Shown here: positions 44,141 through 55,530 of the stretch, in pieces
How the letters are laid out: each line of letters opens with the position of its first letter
How positions within the stretch are numbered: position 1 is the first letter of the stretch
Source of the DNA: Phytophthora quininea
Taxonomy: Eukaryota; Oomycota; Peronosporomycetes; Peronosporales; Peronosporaceae
NCBI GenBank assembly: GCA_011947345.1
Contig: JAAVTG010000421.1
Span: 1 to 64,000 of the forward strand
DNA: 64,000 nt
Direction of reading: 5' to 3'
The notes under the pieces: generated by a model
Databases searched by the model: none
Told to the model about the DNA's origin: nothing
Seen by the model: the letters and a program-made list of their open reading frames with translations, nothing else
Made by a program: the position numbers and the translations under genes

Positions 44141-44410
44141 ATGCTGTCGTGCAAGACCTTGCTTCGACTGTTCGCGGTTGCCGTCGCACTGTCCGACTTT
44201 GCGGTTGCTATTGGTCCCCATGCGACCGATTGCGAGATGGTGTACGACTCGGCAACGCCGTCTCATGCTCTCAGAGCTCAAGATGCTTGGCTGTGTCAGA
44301 ATGAGCGGAGTTGGAGTTCAAACACTTCCTCTCTCAGACAGATCGCGCAATCCTTCGGGTTACAAGGTCCTCGACGGGAAGTTGCAGTAGAAACGTTTGG
44401 GCAAGTTTGA
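44141..44410 (+). pseudogene. Truncated mucin-like gene B
   Basis: Signal peptide and first 40 codons are nearly identical to gene C (LFAVAVALSDFA, GPHATDCEMVYDSATPS), with a shared promoter. The sequence then departs into an unrelated 50-codon tail with no repeats. The likeliest reading is a duplicate that lost its repeat region. An expressed 89-aa secreted peptide cannot be excluded. Confidence 0.6.
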
Positions 44411-45047
44411 TCCGCGCATTCGGCTTAAACCATCCGCACGCATTGCGGTATCACAACCTGTGGTGGCACATCTTGCACGGCCGAAGTTTGACGAGCGCAG
44501 TTGGAAGGCATTATAATCCAGTTGCCATTTGACAGCCGGGACACAATCAGTGACGCCGCAACGACAACCGTTTCTGTTGGGGGTCCACTCGTTTCGATGA
44601 AAGCATTACGAACGCCTAAAGGGCATCAGGGTCTTGTTGCTTCTAACGAAGTTTGTGTAGATTTATTATAGTCTTGTCGGAGCGTAGGGCGTGGTGCACA
44701 TATGCTGGCATAGGCGCGGCTTGACCGAAACAGAGGAATAAGAACTCTTTGCCAAGAAAGTGATCAGCGGCTACTAAACTTTAATAAACTAACGGCCCCA
44801 AGCTGCGAAGCACACGATTGGCGGCTCGTCCTCGGTGCCTCTAACAACTCAGCCTGTCAGATGCTTCTGCCTGCAGCTGAGGCATGACTAACTCGACACG
44901 GAGCCCGAAGTGAGCAGACAGCTCATCCAACAACTTCCACTCGATCACTCGAGTCCCTCCGTCCCGTACTCCCGTCCTGTTTCAGTGTCTACTCGTCTCC
45001 TTCCGACCGCGGAAGACCAACTTTAATCGGCGAATACTCCAACGAAA
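44411..45047. other. Intergenic
   Basis: No gene. It carries the promoter of gene C; its last ~100 bp duplicate the promoter of gene B. Confidence 0.5.
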
Positions 45048-48000
45048 ATGCTGTCGTGCAAGACCTTCCTTCGACTGTTCGCGGTTGCCGTCGCGCTGTC
45101 CGACTTTGCGGCTGCTACTGGTCCCCATGCGACCGATTGCGAGATGGTGTACGACTCGGCGACGCCGTCCCCGACTGTGCCGCTCGCTCAAGGCTCCACG
45201 AGCGTGCCAGGAGTCACCAACGACCCCAGTTCTCACTTCGGCCAAACCCACCCGAGTGACGCTAAAGGTGAGTCAAACTCTCGGCCATCAGCTGCAGATG
45301 GTACCCACGGCCAGGCTCCGTTCGTCGATACTGGATCAAGTGAGGAGACGGAGGCCCCAGCTTACAAGAGTGGGGCCCCGACCTCTAGCAACGGCACCAA
45401 CAGCGGCAGCCCGAGCACTGGCAAGGGGTTCCTATCATCATCAACGGTGTTGATGGCAGCAGCGTCGGCGCTGCGAAGGAAGTCCCCGGCATGGAAGGCG
45501 GTGTCACCGGCGCCAAGCCTACCCCAGGGAAGAGCACCCCCTCAGTATCCAAGGCAGTGGAAAAAGCCATGCACTAAGCACCCCGCCTTAAGCACCCCTC
45601 ACCAACGACACCCGCAACAAAGACGCCAGTGACCGAGGCGCCTGCCACGGAAACCCCGGTGCAGCAGGGCGGCAGCAGCGGCAACGCGTATGGCACTGAC
45701 GCTCCCTCGACCTACACCCCGGTGACCGAGACTCCCGCGACCGAGACGCCGGTGACCGAGGCGCCTGCCACGGAGACGCCTGCCACGGAAACCCCGGTGC
45801 AGCAGGGCGGCAGCAGCGGCAACGCGTACGGCACTGACGCTCCCTCGACCTACACCCCGGTGACCGAGACTCCCGCGACCGAGACGCCGGTGACCGAGGC
45901 GCCTGCCACGGAGACGCCTGCCACGGAAACCCCGGTGCAGCAGGGCGGCAGCAGCGGCAACGCGTACGGCACTGACGCTCCCTCGACCTACACCCCGGTG
46001 ACCGAGACTCCCGCGACCGAGACGCCGGTGACCGAGGCGCCTGCCACGGAGACGCCTGCCACGGAAACCCCGGTGCAGCAGGGCGGCAGCAGCGGCAACG
46101 CGTACGGCACTGACGCTCCCTCGACCTACACCCCGGTGACCGAGACTCCCGCGACCGAGACGCCGGTGACCGAGACACCCGCGACTGAGACACCCGCGAC
46201 CGAAGCGCCTGCCACGGAGACGCCTGCCACGGAAACCCCGGTGCAGCAGGGCGGCAGCAGCGGCAACGCGTACGGCACTGACGCTCCCTCGACCTACACC
46301 CCGGTGACCGAGACTCCCGCGACCGAGACACCGGTGACCGAGGCGCCTGCCACGGAGACGCCTGCCACGGAAACCCCGGTGCAGCAGGGCGGCAGCAGCG
46401 GCAACGCGTACGGCACTGACGCTCCCTCGACCTACACCCCGGTGACCGAGACTCCCGCGACCGAGACGCCGGTGACCGAGGCGCCTGCCACGGAGACGCC
46501 TGCCACGGAAACCCCGGTGCAGCAGGGCGGCAGCAGCGGCAACGCGTACGGCACTGACGCTCCCTCGACCTACACCCCGGTGACCGAGACTCCCGCGACC
46601 GAGACGCCGGTGACCGAGACACCCGCGACCGAGACACCCGCGACCGAAGCGCCTGCCACGGAGACGCCTGCCACGGAAACCCCGGTGCAGCAGGGCGGCA
46701 GCAGCGGCAACGCGTACGGCACTGACGCTCCCTCGACCTACACCCCGGTGACCGAGACTCCCGCGACCGAGACGCCGGTGACCGAGGCGCCTGCCACGGA
46801 GACGCCTGCCACGGAAACCCCGGTGCAGCAGGGCGGCAGCAGCGGCAACGCGTACGGCACTGACGCTCCCTCGACCTACACCCCGGTGACCGAGACTCCC
46901 GCGACCGAGACGCCGGTGACCGAGGCGCCTGCCACGGAGACGCCTGCCACGGAAACCCCGGTGCAGCAGGGCGGCAGCAGCGGCAACGCGTACGGCACTG
47001 ACGCTCCCTCGACCTACACCCCGGTGACCGAGACTCCCGCGACCGAGACGCCGGTGACCGAGGCGCCTGCCACGGAGACGCCTGCCACGGAAACCCCGGT
47101 GCAGCAGGGCGGCAGCAGCGGCAACGCGTACGGCACTGACGCTCCCTCGACCTACACCCCGGTGACCGAGACTCCCGCGACCGAGACGCCGGTGACCGAG
47201 GCGCCTGCCACGGAGACGCCTGCCACGGAAACCCCGGTGCAGCAGGGCGGCAGCAGCGGCAACGCGTACGGCACTGACGCTCCCTCGACCTACACCCCGG
47301 TGACCGAGACTCCCGCGACCGAGACGCCGGTGACCGAGACTCCCGCGACCGAGACGCCGGTGACCGAGGCGCCTGCCACGGAGACGCCTGCCACGGAAAC
47401 CCCGGTGCAGCAGGGCGGCAGCAGCGGCAACGCGTACGGCACTGACGCTCCCTCGACCTACACCCCGGTGACCGAGACTCCCGCGACCGAGACGCCGGTG
47501 ACCGAGGCGCCTGCCACGGAGACGCCTGCCACGGAAACCCCGGTGCAGCAGGGCGGCAGCAGCGGCAACGCGTACGGCACTGACGCTCCCTCGACCTACA
47601 CCCCGGTGACCGAGACTCCCGCGACCGAGACGCCGGTGACCGAGGCGCCTGCCACGGAGACGCCTGCCACGGAAACCCCGGTGCAGCAGGGCGGCAGCAG
47701 CGGCAACGCGTACGGCACTGACGCTCCCTCGACCTACACCCCGGTGACCGAGACTCCCGCGACCGAGACGCCGGTGACCGAGGCGCCTGCCACGGAGACG
47801 CCTGCCACGGAAACCCCGGTGCAGCAGGGCGGCAGCAGCGGCAACGCGTACGGCACTGACGCTCCCTCGACCTACACCCCGGTGACCGAGACTCCCGCGA
47901 CCGAGACACCCGCGACCGAAGCGCCTGCCACGGAGACGCCTGCCACGGAAACCCCGGTGCAGCAGGGCGGCAGCAGCGGCAACGCGTACGGCACTGACGC

Positions 48001-49248
48001 TCCCTCGACCTACACCCCGGTGACCGAGACTCCCGCGACCGAGACGCCGGTGACCGAGGCGCCTGCCACGGAGACGCCTGCCACGGAAACCCCGGTGCAG
48101 CAGGGCGGCAGCAGCGGCAACGCGTACGGCACTGACGCTCCCTCGACCTACACCCCGGTGACCGAGACTCCCGCGACCGAGACGCCGGTGACCGAGGCGC
48201 CTGCCACGGAGACGCCTGCCACGGAAACCCCGGTGCAGCAGGGCGGCAGCAGCGGCAACGCGTACGGCACTGACGCTCCCTCGACCTACACCCCGGTGAC
48301 CGAGACTCCCGCGACCGAGACACCCGCGACCGAAGCGCCTGCCACGGAGACGCCTGCCACGGAAACCCCGGTGCAGCAGGGCGGCAGCAGCGGCAACGCG
48401 TACGGCACTGACGCTCCCTCGACCTACACCCCGGTGACCGAGACTCCCGCGACCGAGACGCCGGTGACCGAGGCGCCTGCCACGGAGACGCCTGCCACGG
48501 AAACCCCGGTGCAGCAGGGCGGCAGCAGCGGCAACGCGTACGGCACTGACGCTCCCTCGACCTACACCCCGGTGACCGAGACTCCCGCGACCGAGACGCC
48601 GGTGACCGAGACACCCGCGACCGAGACACCCGCGACCGAAGCGCCTGCCACGGAGACGCCTGCCACGGAAACCCCGGTGCAGCAGGGCGGCAGCAGCGGC
48701 AACGCGTACGGCACTGACGCTCCCTCGACCTACACCCCGGTGACCGAGACTCCCGCGACCGAGACGCCGGTGACCGAGACTCCCGCGACCGAGACGCCGG
48801 TGACCGAGGCGCCTGCCACGGAGACGCCTGCCACGGAAACCCCGGTGCAGCAGGGCGGCAGCAGCGGCAACGCGTACGGCACTGACGCTCCTCGACCTAC
48901 ACCCCGGTGACCGAGACTCCCGCGACCGAGACGCCGGTGACCGAGACACCCGCGACCGAGACACCCGCGACCGAAGCGCCTGCCACGGAGACGCCTGCCA
49001 CGGAAACCCCGGTGCAGCAGGGCGGCAGCAGCAGCAACCCTTACTCTGGAAGTGAGGGATCGTTCGACGAGAATGGATATGATGATGAAGGCCAGCCTGC
49101 TCAAGAATACTTCGATTCCAGCAACGATAATGGTGAGCCGACGCAGCAGCCCGACGACGAGAATGCGTACGGTGATGAATACACCACGCAGCAGTCGGAC
49201 TATGTCACCTCTGGCGACTACAGCCCGCGTCGTCTCCGCAGCATTTAG
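45048..49248 (+). CDS. Secreted mucin-like protein C with 24 repeats (CAR-like)
   Basis: About 1,400 aa. A signal peptide (LRLFAVAVALSDFAAA) and ~190-residue non-repeated region lead to an array of 46- or 56-residue units (TEAPATETPATETPVQQGGS then SGNAYGTDAPSTYTPVTETP). It ends in an acidic, Tyr-containing tail (SFDENGYDDEGQPAQEYFDS) and RRLRSI. The Thr/Pro/Glu-rich composition and repeated TE.P units resemble P. infestans cyst-germination acidic repeat (CAR) mucin-like proteins, thought to protect or attach germinating cysts. The assignment is by composition. Apparent one-base losses: GGGG 45425-45428, AAAAA 45561-45565, CCCC 45581-45584, CCCC 45595-45598 and CC 48890-48891. The first four disrupt the join to the repeats, the last the join to the tail. 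Confidence 0.78.
45640..49035 (+). repeat. 24-unit 138/168-bp tandem repeat
   Basis: Units, measured from GCAGCAGGGC, start at 45661, 45799, 45937, 46075, 46243 and so on to 48847, with the last at 49014. Spacing is 138 bp, or 168 bp where an extra 30 bp (10 codons) is inserted. The 167-bp last spacing shows the single lost C. Units are nearly identical even at silent sites, which indicates recent homogenisation. The minus strand is open across the whole array in two frames because the unit is a multiple of three. Confidence 0.97.
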
Positions 49249-49363
49249 AGCTCGCAGTGTCTGTGTCCAATACATTTGTCATCCTGTTTTGGCGCGAAAT
49301 TTAAAACGTACTCTCTAAACGACCCTCCCTTTTAAGAGTAGTACTAGTAGTTGATCTACAAGT

Positions 49364-51553
49364 ATGGAGGAGTACGACCGCGAGGCGCCGCTTTTCGACC
49401 GGCGCTTCCACGTGCTGGTGCAGTACCCGGACCGCGACGAGAAGCTGTTGCCACTCACCATCCGCCTGCTCTCGGGCGTGCGCGTGCGTCCGCCAGCTCC
49501 TTCTTCCTAATAGTTCAGCTTTCTTCTAAACTATACATCCTATAAATCTTCCCATAGCAAAATGCTGCCAAGAACCAGAAGGAGCGCGTCATGCGCGTGG
49601 AGATGACGGACGACGACGGCGCAGACCCGTACTTCCTGTACCTGTGGAGCGTCTCGGAGGAGGAATTCCACGAGCTAAAGGCCCAGCAGAGACTGCTGGT
49701 GGACTTTGCCACGTTCCCAGCCAACCTCATTGAACTGCTGCAGTGCTGTCTCAAGGACAGCAAGAAAATCGCCCAAGAGAAGGAGGAAAGTCGAGAAACA
49801 ACAGAAGAAGAAAAAATGAGGACAATTCTAACGAAGACACAAACAAGAAGACCAGAACTGCGGGACCAATCCCTCTAAGGTAAACAAACAGCTTCATAAG
49901 TTTTTATATTGCTTTTTTATTTAACGTTATTTTTTGTAGTTATTTGGCGGTCTTGAACACGTCGGACGCCAACGGACAGTCGATCTTCAGCATTGTGGAG
50001 ACAAATCCGTTCAAACAGTTGACGCACTTGTCGCTGCGGTTCATCCCGGGTGATGATGCTGCAATTAAAGCGTATTTGGCGGCGCGGTTGGCGCAGGTTG
50101 GAGCGAGTCGACGCTCCTTGTCGTCCTCTTTAAAACAGGCGAGTGAGGAGCTGCAGCTTACGCAGCTAAGCGAATCCAAACTGCAGAAGCAGTTGGAGTC
50201 GTTAGGGTATGAAACCGAGTCGACGCTCTCGCAGGAGAAAATGAGGTTTGCGGAAGACCTGGACGCCCAACGTAAGGAGGCTGCGAACCTTCTGAAGACG
50301 CGGGAGAACGAGCTCAACGCCAAGATTGATGCGCTGGTTGAAAGATACGAAAAAGAGGTATGAAATGTGGGGCAAATGCCTACAGGAGAATGATAATTGC
50401 TTATCAATACTTTGTTATTGTAGCTGCAAACAGTGAAGGCGACAGCAGAGGCAAGCGAAGCGCAAGTGCACGACTTGAGCAAGCAGAAATACCAGCACGA
50501 AATGCAGATCGAGCACCTGCTTGCGAAGTCTCAAGATCTCACTCAGGGCAGAAGTTCCCTCTCTGTGGAGGTGGAGGAACTACGCACACAAAACAAAGAG
50601 TTAGATCAGAAAGTATTTCAACAGGAGAAACAGATCAATGCGTTACAGGTGCGAGCCGATTCGCTCCAACAGCAACTTGCAGACAAGGAGGAAGTGATCA
50701 GGAAAACCACAGACCTCCTCCAGTCAGCGAAGCAGCACAACGAAGAGGTCGACGAGTCACTGAAGATGTACAGAGACAATCACGCAAGACTGCAGCAGAA
50801 ACTGGAGCTCAGTATCTCTGAAATCAACAAGGTAAGCAGCGCATTTAGAGGCCACGACCAGGTTATGGCAGGCTTTTATTAACCAGTTGCGTCGCTCTCA
50901 GGGGAACGAGATCATTGAGCGCATCCAGAATGAAAACCATGCGCTGAAGTCCAAGATGCGGATGAAGGCCAAAATCATTAAACAACAAGAACAGGTACGG
51001 CAAGTTGTATTGGAATAGTAAGGTGTGCTGGATCTGATACTTTGTCCACTCAGTTCGTTGAAGAAAAGCAACTACAGCGTGAAGAAGCGCTACTAGAGCT
51101 CAAATCGGTAAAGGACGATATCCGTAAGCGCGACGAGCACATTGCCACGCTAAAGGTACGACTTTCCTTGCGAAGGGTGGTTGCTTTTGTAGCTATATAT
51201 CCTCATACTTTACTACGAATAGGACACAATAAAGGAGCTGAGCCAAAAGCTAGAGGACAGCAACAAGCTCCTGGCATCGAATCAGCAAGGTATGCTGCTG
51301 TTCAATGCTTGCAATTCCATAGGTTAAAGGTCGCTAACCATTTTGTTTTACTTGCAGTCATCACGTGGCTGAACAAGGAGATCAACGAGGCGCAGCTCGG
51401 ACACCAGCGGAGATCAACTGCTCATCCATCAGTGCTTGCATTCCGTCCTTCCGACAAGGTAAAGCCTACTTGCTCCAACACCACTGAAGCGCCAACTCAC
51501 TCTTGTTATTCCCTCGACAGAGTGCCGCAACAGAATCCAGACCACCGTCGTAG
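49364..51553 (+). CDS. SAS6: SAS-6, centriole assembly protein
   Basis: SAS-6 builds the nine-fold cartwheel of centrioles and basal bodies. Nine exons: 49364-49483, 49558-49879, 49940-50357, 50424-50831, 50902-50994, 51054-51155, 51223-51289, 51358-51458 and 51521-51553. The head domain is clear: FHVLVQYPDRDEKLLPLTIR, PYFLYLWSVSEEEFHELKAQ, LLVDFATFPANLIELLQCCL and SIFSIVETNPFKQLTHLSLR. A long coiled coil (residues ~160-430) follows, with a short tail containing VITWLNKEIN, typical of SAS-6. One frame break in AAAAAA at 49811-49816, inside an acidic insert, needs a seventh A. The gene supports a flagellated life stage. Confidence 0.93.
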
Positions 51554-51625
51554 TACACGTCCAGTCTCCAGTCATAGCCACCTAGGAAAACACTCCTACG
51601 GACTCAACACAGTATTCCTTTGACG

Positions 51626-52360
<735 letters not shown>

Positions 52361-52502
52361 GCTACTGGTACCGAGATCGAGGTACAAGATTAGCTTCAAC
52401 TTCAGCAAGTGTGCTCCGTCCTCACTGCTTCGATGTCTACGACTCACATGTGGAGCTACTCCAGCGTCTAACCGGTGGAAAACTTTGGCACGATCTCCGT
52501 TA

Positions 52503-52520
52503 GTCATTCCTCAACCTTCA
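52503..52520 (+). promoter_or_regulatory. Inr-like start-site motif
   Basis: GTCATTCCTCAACCTTCAAGC, 10-27 bp before the ATG at 52530. It is almost the same as the element before the paralogue at 1483. Confidence 0.45.
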
Positions 52521-52529
52521 AGCAAACCA

Positions 52530-53404
52530 ATGACGACCAAGCAGCGCAGTGCGACCCCGACCAAGGCAACAGCAACGGCTCTCTTCGACAGGAGTGAACT
52601 GCTTTCCATTTCCAGCGACGTCTTCACTGGCGGACGCAACAACTCCCAGGCCAAAGCGCTCGACAGCATCAAGGTCTGGAGCCTACAACGTGCTCGTCAG
52701 CTCCGCAAGGATGACTTTGAGCTGTACAAGAAGTTCCACGACTTCTTCACGACCGAGGATGCGGCAATTGCAGGTGTGATCGACGCAAGTCTAGTGCCAA
52801 ACATGAGCAGGTGAATGCTTGGCTACCTCGTTCGTTGAGTAGCAAAGCAATTGCCTGCCTTGCATCCCTCAAGGAGAGTCAGCAGGCGCTGTTGGCGCTG
52901 CTGACCGTGGCGTCCGCGTTCTCAAAGTACGGCGAGCGCGAGCTCGTCCGCAAGTTCAAGGCCGGCGACATGGCAGCCCCACCAGCCCTCGCATCAGCGG
53001 CAAGAAGCAGCAGCAACAGAAGACCAGAGCTGTCGTCCGCAATGCTGCTCCTTCGACACAGAAGATCGTCTTGCTGACGAACAAGCAGAGAGCTCAGCAA
53101 AAAAGTTGCAGTCGTCTCCATCGCCAGCTCCAGTGACTGTCGTGACCAAGCCCAAGCCTACGCACAGCAAGAACGTGGTCTCAGCAAAGGTCACTCAGCA
53201 GAAGCAATCGGATGCAAACAAGTCTGGTGTGAAGAGCGTCATGACGGTGAAGACCAAGTCGGCGGCGTGGGTAGGACCCCTTCGACCCACAGTGCTGCAG
53301 ACGTCCATTGTCCATGCCCCAGTCGTATCAACGTCACCCCGCGTCTTCAGGGATGAGAACTATGCCACGCTGGCATTGGATGTGAGTTTTGCTGTAGTTA
53401 AATC
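52530..53404 (+). CDS. Oomycete protein of unknown family, paralogue 3
   Basis: Third member of the family found in the inverted repeat. The same core is present (SSDVFTGGRNNSQAKALDSI, LQRARQLRKDDFELYKKFHD-FF, SSKAIACLASLKESQQALLA and ASAFSKYGERELVRKF), followed by a Lys/Gln/Ser-rich basic tail ending near SAAWVGPLRPTVLQTSIVHA. The open frame finally stops a little after 53400. No function is known to me. Three apparent single-base losses (AA 52787-52788, CCCC 52977-52980, A6 53099-53104) split it into four frames. With them counted, the protein aligns with copies 1 and 2 along its length. No intron is needed here, unlike copies 1 and 2. Confidence 0.6.
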
Positions 53405-53662
53405 GTCGTAGCGTAGCAATAAGTGCCTTGAGCGAATGAAACTAGTACACGTAGCAGCTCCAACACTGTTGACGAACCAAAGCGCATTCGTCTTGACGTC
53501 GAACACTCCCTGGATTCCAAGCGGTCTTGTACACAGAGACCAAGCACAACCAGTTGCCATGCATCCATGCATCTTTGATGACCCCACCCTCTTGTCCTAT
53601 TGCTGTCCCCCTCATTCGCCGATCTTCCAGGCCCCGATCAAGTCTCCAAGCACCAAAACGAC

Positions 53663-54744
53663 ATGCCGACGCTCTACGTAGGAACGTACACCCGCAAGGA
53701 AGGCCACGTGGACGGTCACGCCAAGGGCATCCACGTCTACTCGTTCGACGATCTGACCGGCGCTCTCAAGCTCTTGACCGTCACGGAAGGCGCCGGTATC
53801 AATCCGTCCTACGTGTTCGGCTCCGACTCGGTGCTCTATGCAGTGAACGAGTGCAACGAGCCGTCGGAGCTCCGCCCCGGAGAGGAGACGGGCTTCGTCT
53901 CAGCCTACAAAATGGAGCAGGACGGCAAGCTGACGCAGATCAGTCGCCACGAGACCGGCGGCACCTTCCCATGCCACGTGGCGCTCAGTCCTAACGGAGA
54001 CTTTGTGTCCGTCGCCAACTACGGTGGTGGTAGTCTGTCCCTGTACCCGGTCAATGGTGGCGGGTCTCTAGATGCTGCGTGTGACCACCACCGCTACTCC
54101 GGGGCGAGTTTGGTCATTCCGGACCGTCAGGAAGCGTCCCACATCCATAGTACGGCGTGGACCCCACGGGGCTCGTCGCGGCTGATCTGGGCAATGACCG
54201 AGTGGTGCAGTACAAGCTCAACACGGCTACCAAGAAGCTCATGAAGGAGGAATTCATCTCTCGTCCGCCTGGATCGGGACCGCGCCACTTTGCCATCCTG
54301 CCGGAGCGGGAAGTTGGCTACGTGATCAATGAGCTGGACAACACCATCGGCGTGTATCCGTTGGACCCCAAGACCGGCAAGTTGGGCAGTGAGGCTCTGC
54401 AGAACATCTCAACGCTGCCAGAGAACTACTCGGGGCCTGCTGCCCTCGCGTCCGACATCCACGTCTCGTCCTGCGGCAAGTTTGTGTTTGCAGCCACGCG
54501 CTTCTACAACAGCATCGCCAGCTACAAGATCCTGCCCAGCCGACAGCTTGAGCTCGTGGAGATCATCCCCACGCGCGGTGACACCCCTCGCGACATCCTC
54601 GTGTACAAGAACTTCTTGCTGGCACTCAACCAGGACACCAACAGCCTCGACGTCTTCCGAGTGAACGGAGAGACCGGCAAACTCATCTACACTGGCAACT
54701 CGGTGGAGTGCCCGTCGCCGTCGTCCATGTTCATCGCTGAGTAA
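53663..54744 (+). CDS. 6-phosphogluconolactonase, YbhE-type beta-propeller
   Basis: Lactonase of the seven-bladed propeller family (PF10282) that hydrolyses 6-phosphogluconolactone in the oxidative pentose-phosphate route. The start is MPTLYVGTYTRKEG. Family motifs include FPCHVALSPNGDFVSVANYG-GGSLSLYP, DRQEASHIHS, ADLGNDRVVQYKLN, GSGPRHFAILPEREVGYVIN-ELDNTIGVY and GDTPRDILVYKNFLLALNQD-TNSLDVF. Length, about 360 aa, is normal. The frame changes by one base close to 54150-54153, between HIHS and the following VDPTGLVAADLG. This bacterial-like class occurs patchily in eukaryotes and may be of transferred origin in oomycetes, but I cannot test that here. Confidence 0.85.
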
Positions 54745-54807
54745 AGGTAGCAATCGATCAAGAAACGTAAATGGAAGTGTGTGTGTTTTTTTTATTGAGT
54801 GGCACGG

Positions 54808-55376
54808 CTACCGATCTTCGGACAGCATGGCATAAATCTTCTCTGCAACTTCCTTCACTGATTCTCGCGCTGGGATGTTGCTCGTGCCTTTCATCGCTGT
54901 TGTATTACGTTGAACAGCATCGTTCAGAATCCTTGAGAACCACCATATCTCGAAATCTGTGATGATGTTGTAAACTGTTGACAGCCCTTCGACAGCCGCC
55001 AGCACCTCGCTTCCAACGTACTAGCAAGCTTGAGCAAGTTCGAGTTCAATACCGCATACAACCGATCAATTTCGCCGTCCGGAATAGCCTTCGTTGGTTG
55101 CTGGAACTGATCTTCAGGCATTATTTTGTTGACGTCCTTGAAGAGCAAGCAGGTGGATGAATCGCCAGGCTTGGTGGTCTTTGCTTTGTTATTGCTGTCG
55201 AGTACTTCATTCAATTCTTCCCACCTGCGCTTGCGACACGGGTGGACCGGCTTGGCGGATCCAATCTGCCAAAGCTGGTCTGGAACAGCCACCAAAGCAT
55301 GGATTTCATCTTACCAGGCGTCGTCGTCGTCTGGGAAATTGAAGGCGGGGTTCGAAATCCGCAACCTCGGGGCCAT
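54808..55376 (-). CDS. Hypothetical protein (~180 aa)
   Basis: Not recognised. The coding run is WQIGSAKPVHPCRKRRWEEL, then DKNKIMPEDQF-like acidic/polar sequence, DRLYAVLNSNLLKLASTLEA, and, after one apparent base loss in CC 55005-55006, VLAAVEGLSTVYNIITDFEI and EVAEKIYAMLSEDR. Mostly helical, with no signal peptide or membrane span. The first exon probably begins at the ATG at 55376 (MAPRLRISNPAFNFPDDDD) with a 40-bp intron, but the junction is not certain. Confidence 0.45.
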
Positions 55377-55449
55377 TTTGAATGAGCATGTCCACGACAA
55401 AGACACGGTTGTCACGGAGCACCACACACGCCAGCGCCTTCGTTGAAAG

Positions 55450-55454
55450 GAGTC

Positions 55455-55486
<32 letters not shown>

Positions 55487-55488
55487 GT
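55450..55488 (+). repeat. CAA/AAC trinucleotide microsatellite
   Basis: About twelve CAA units in a row between the hypothetical gene and the START-like gene. Likely length-variable between isolates. Confidence 0.97.
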
Positions 55489-55530
55489 CATTTCTCATCA
55501 AGTAAATGTATTCAAAATGAAAGTGCTTTT

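Noticed and set aside
45588..48964. Two minus-strand ORFs of over 1,000 codons as separate genes
   Set aside because: They follow from a 3n-length repeat with few stop-compatible triplets. No start, signal or domain was seen.
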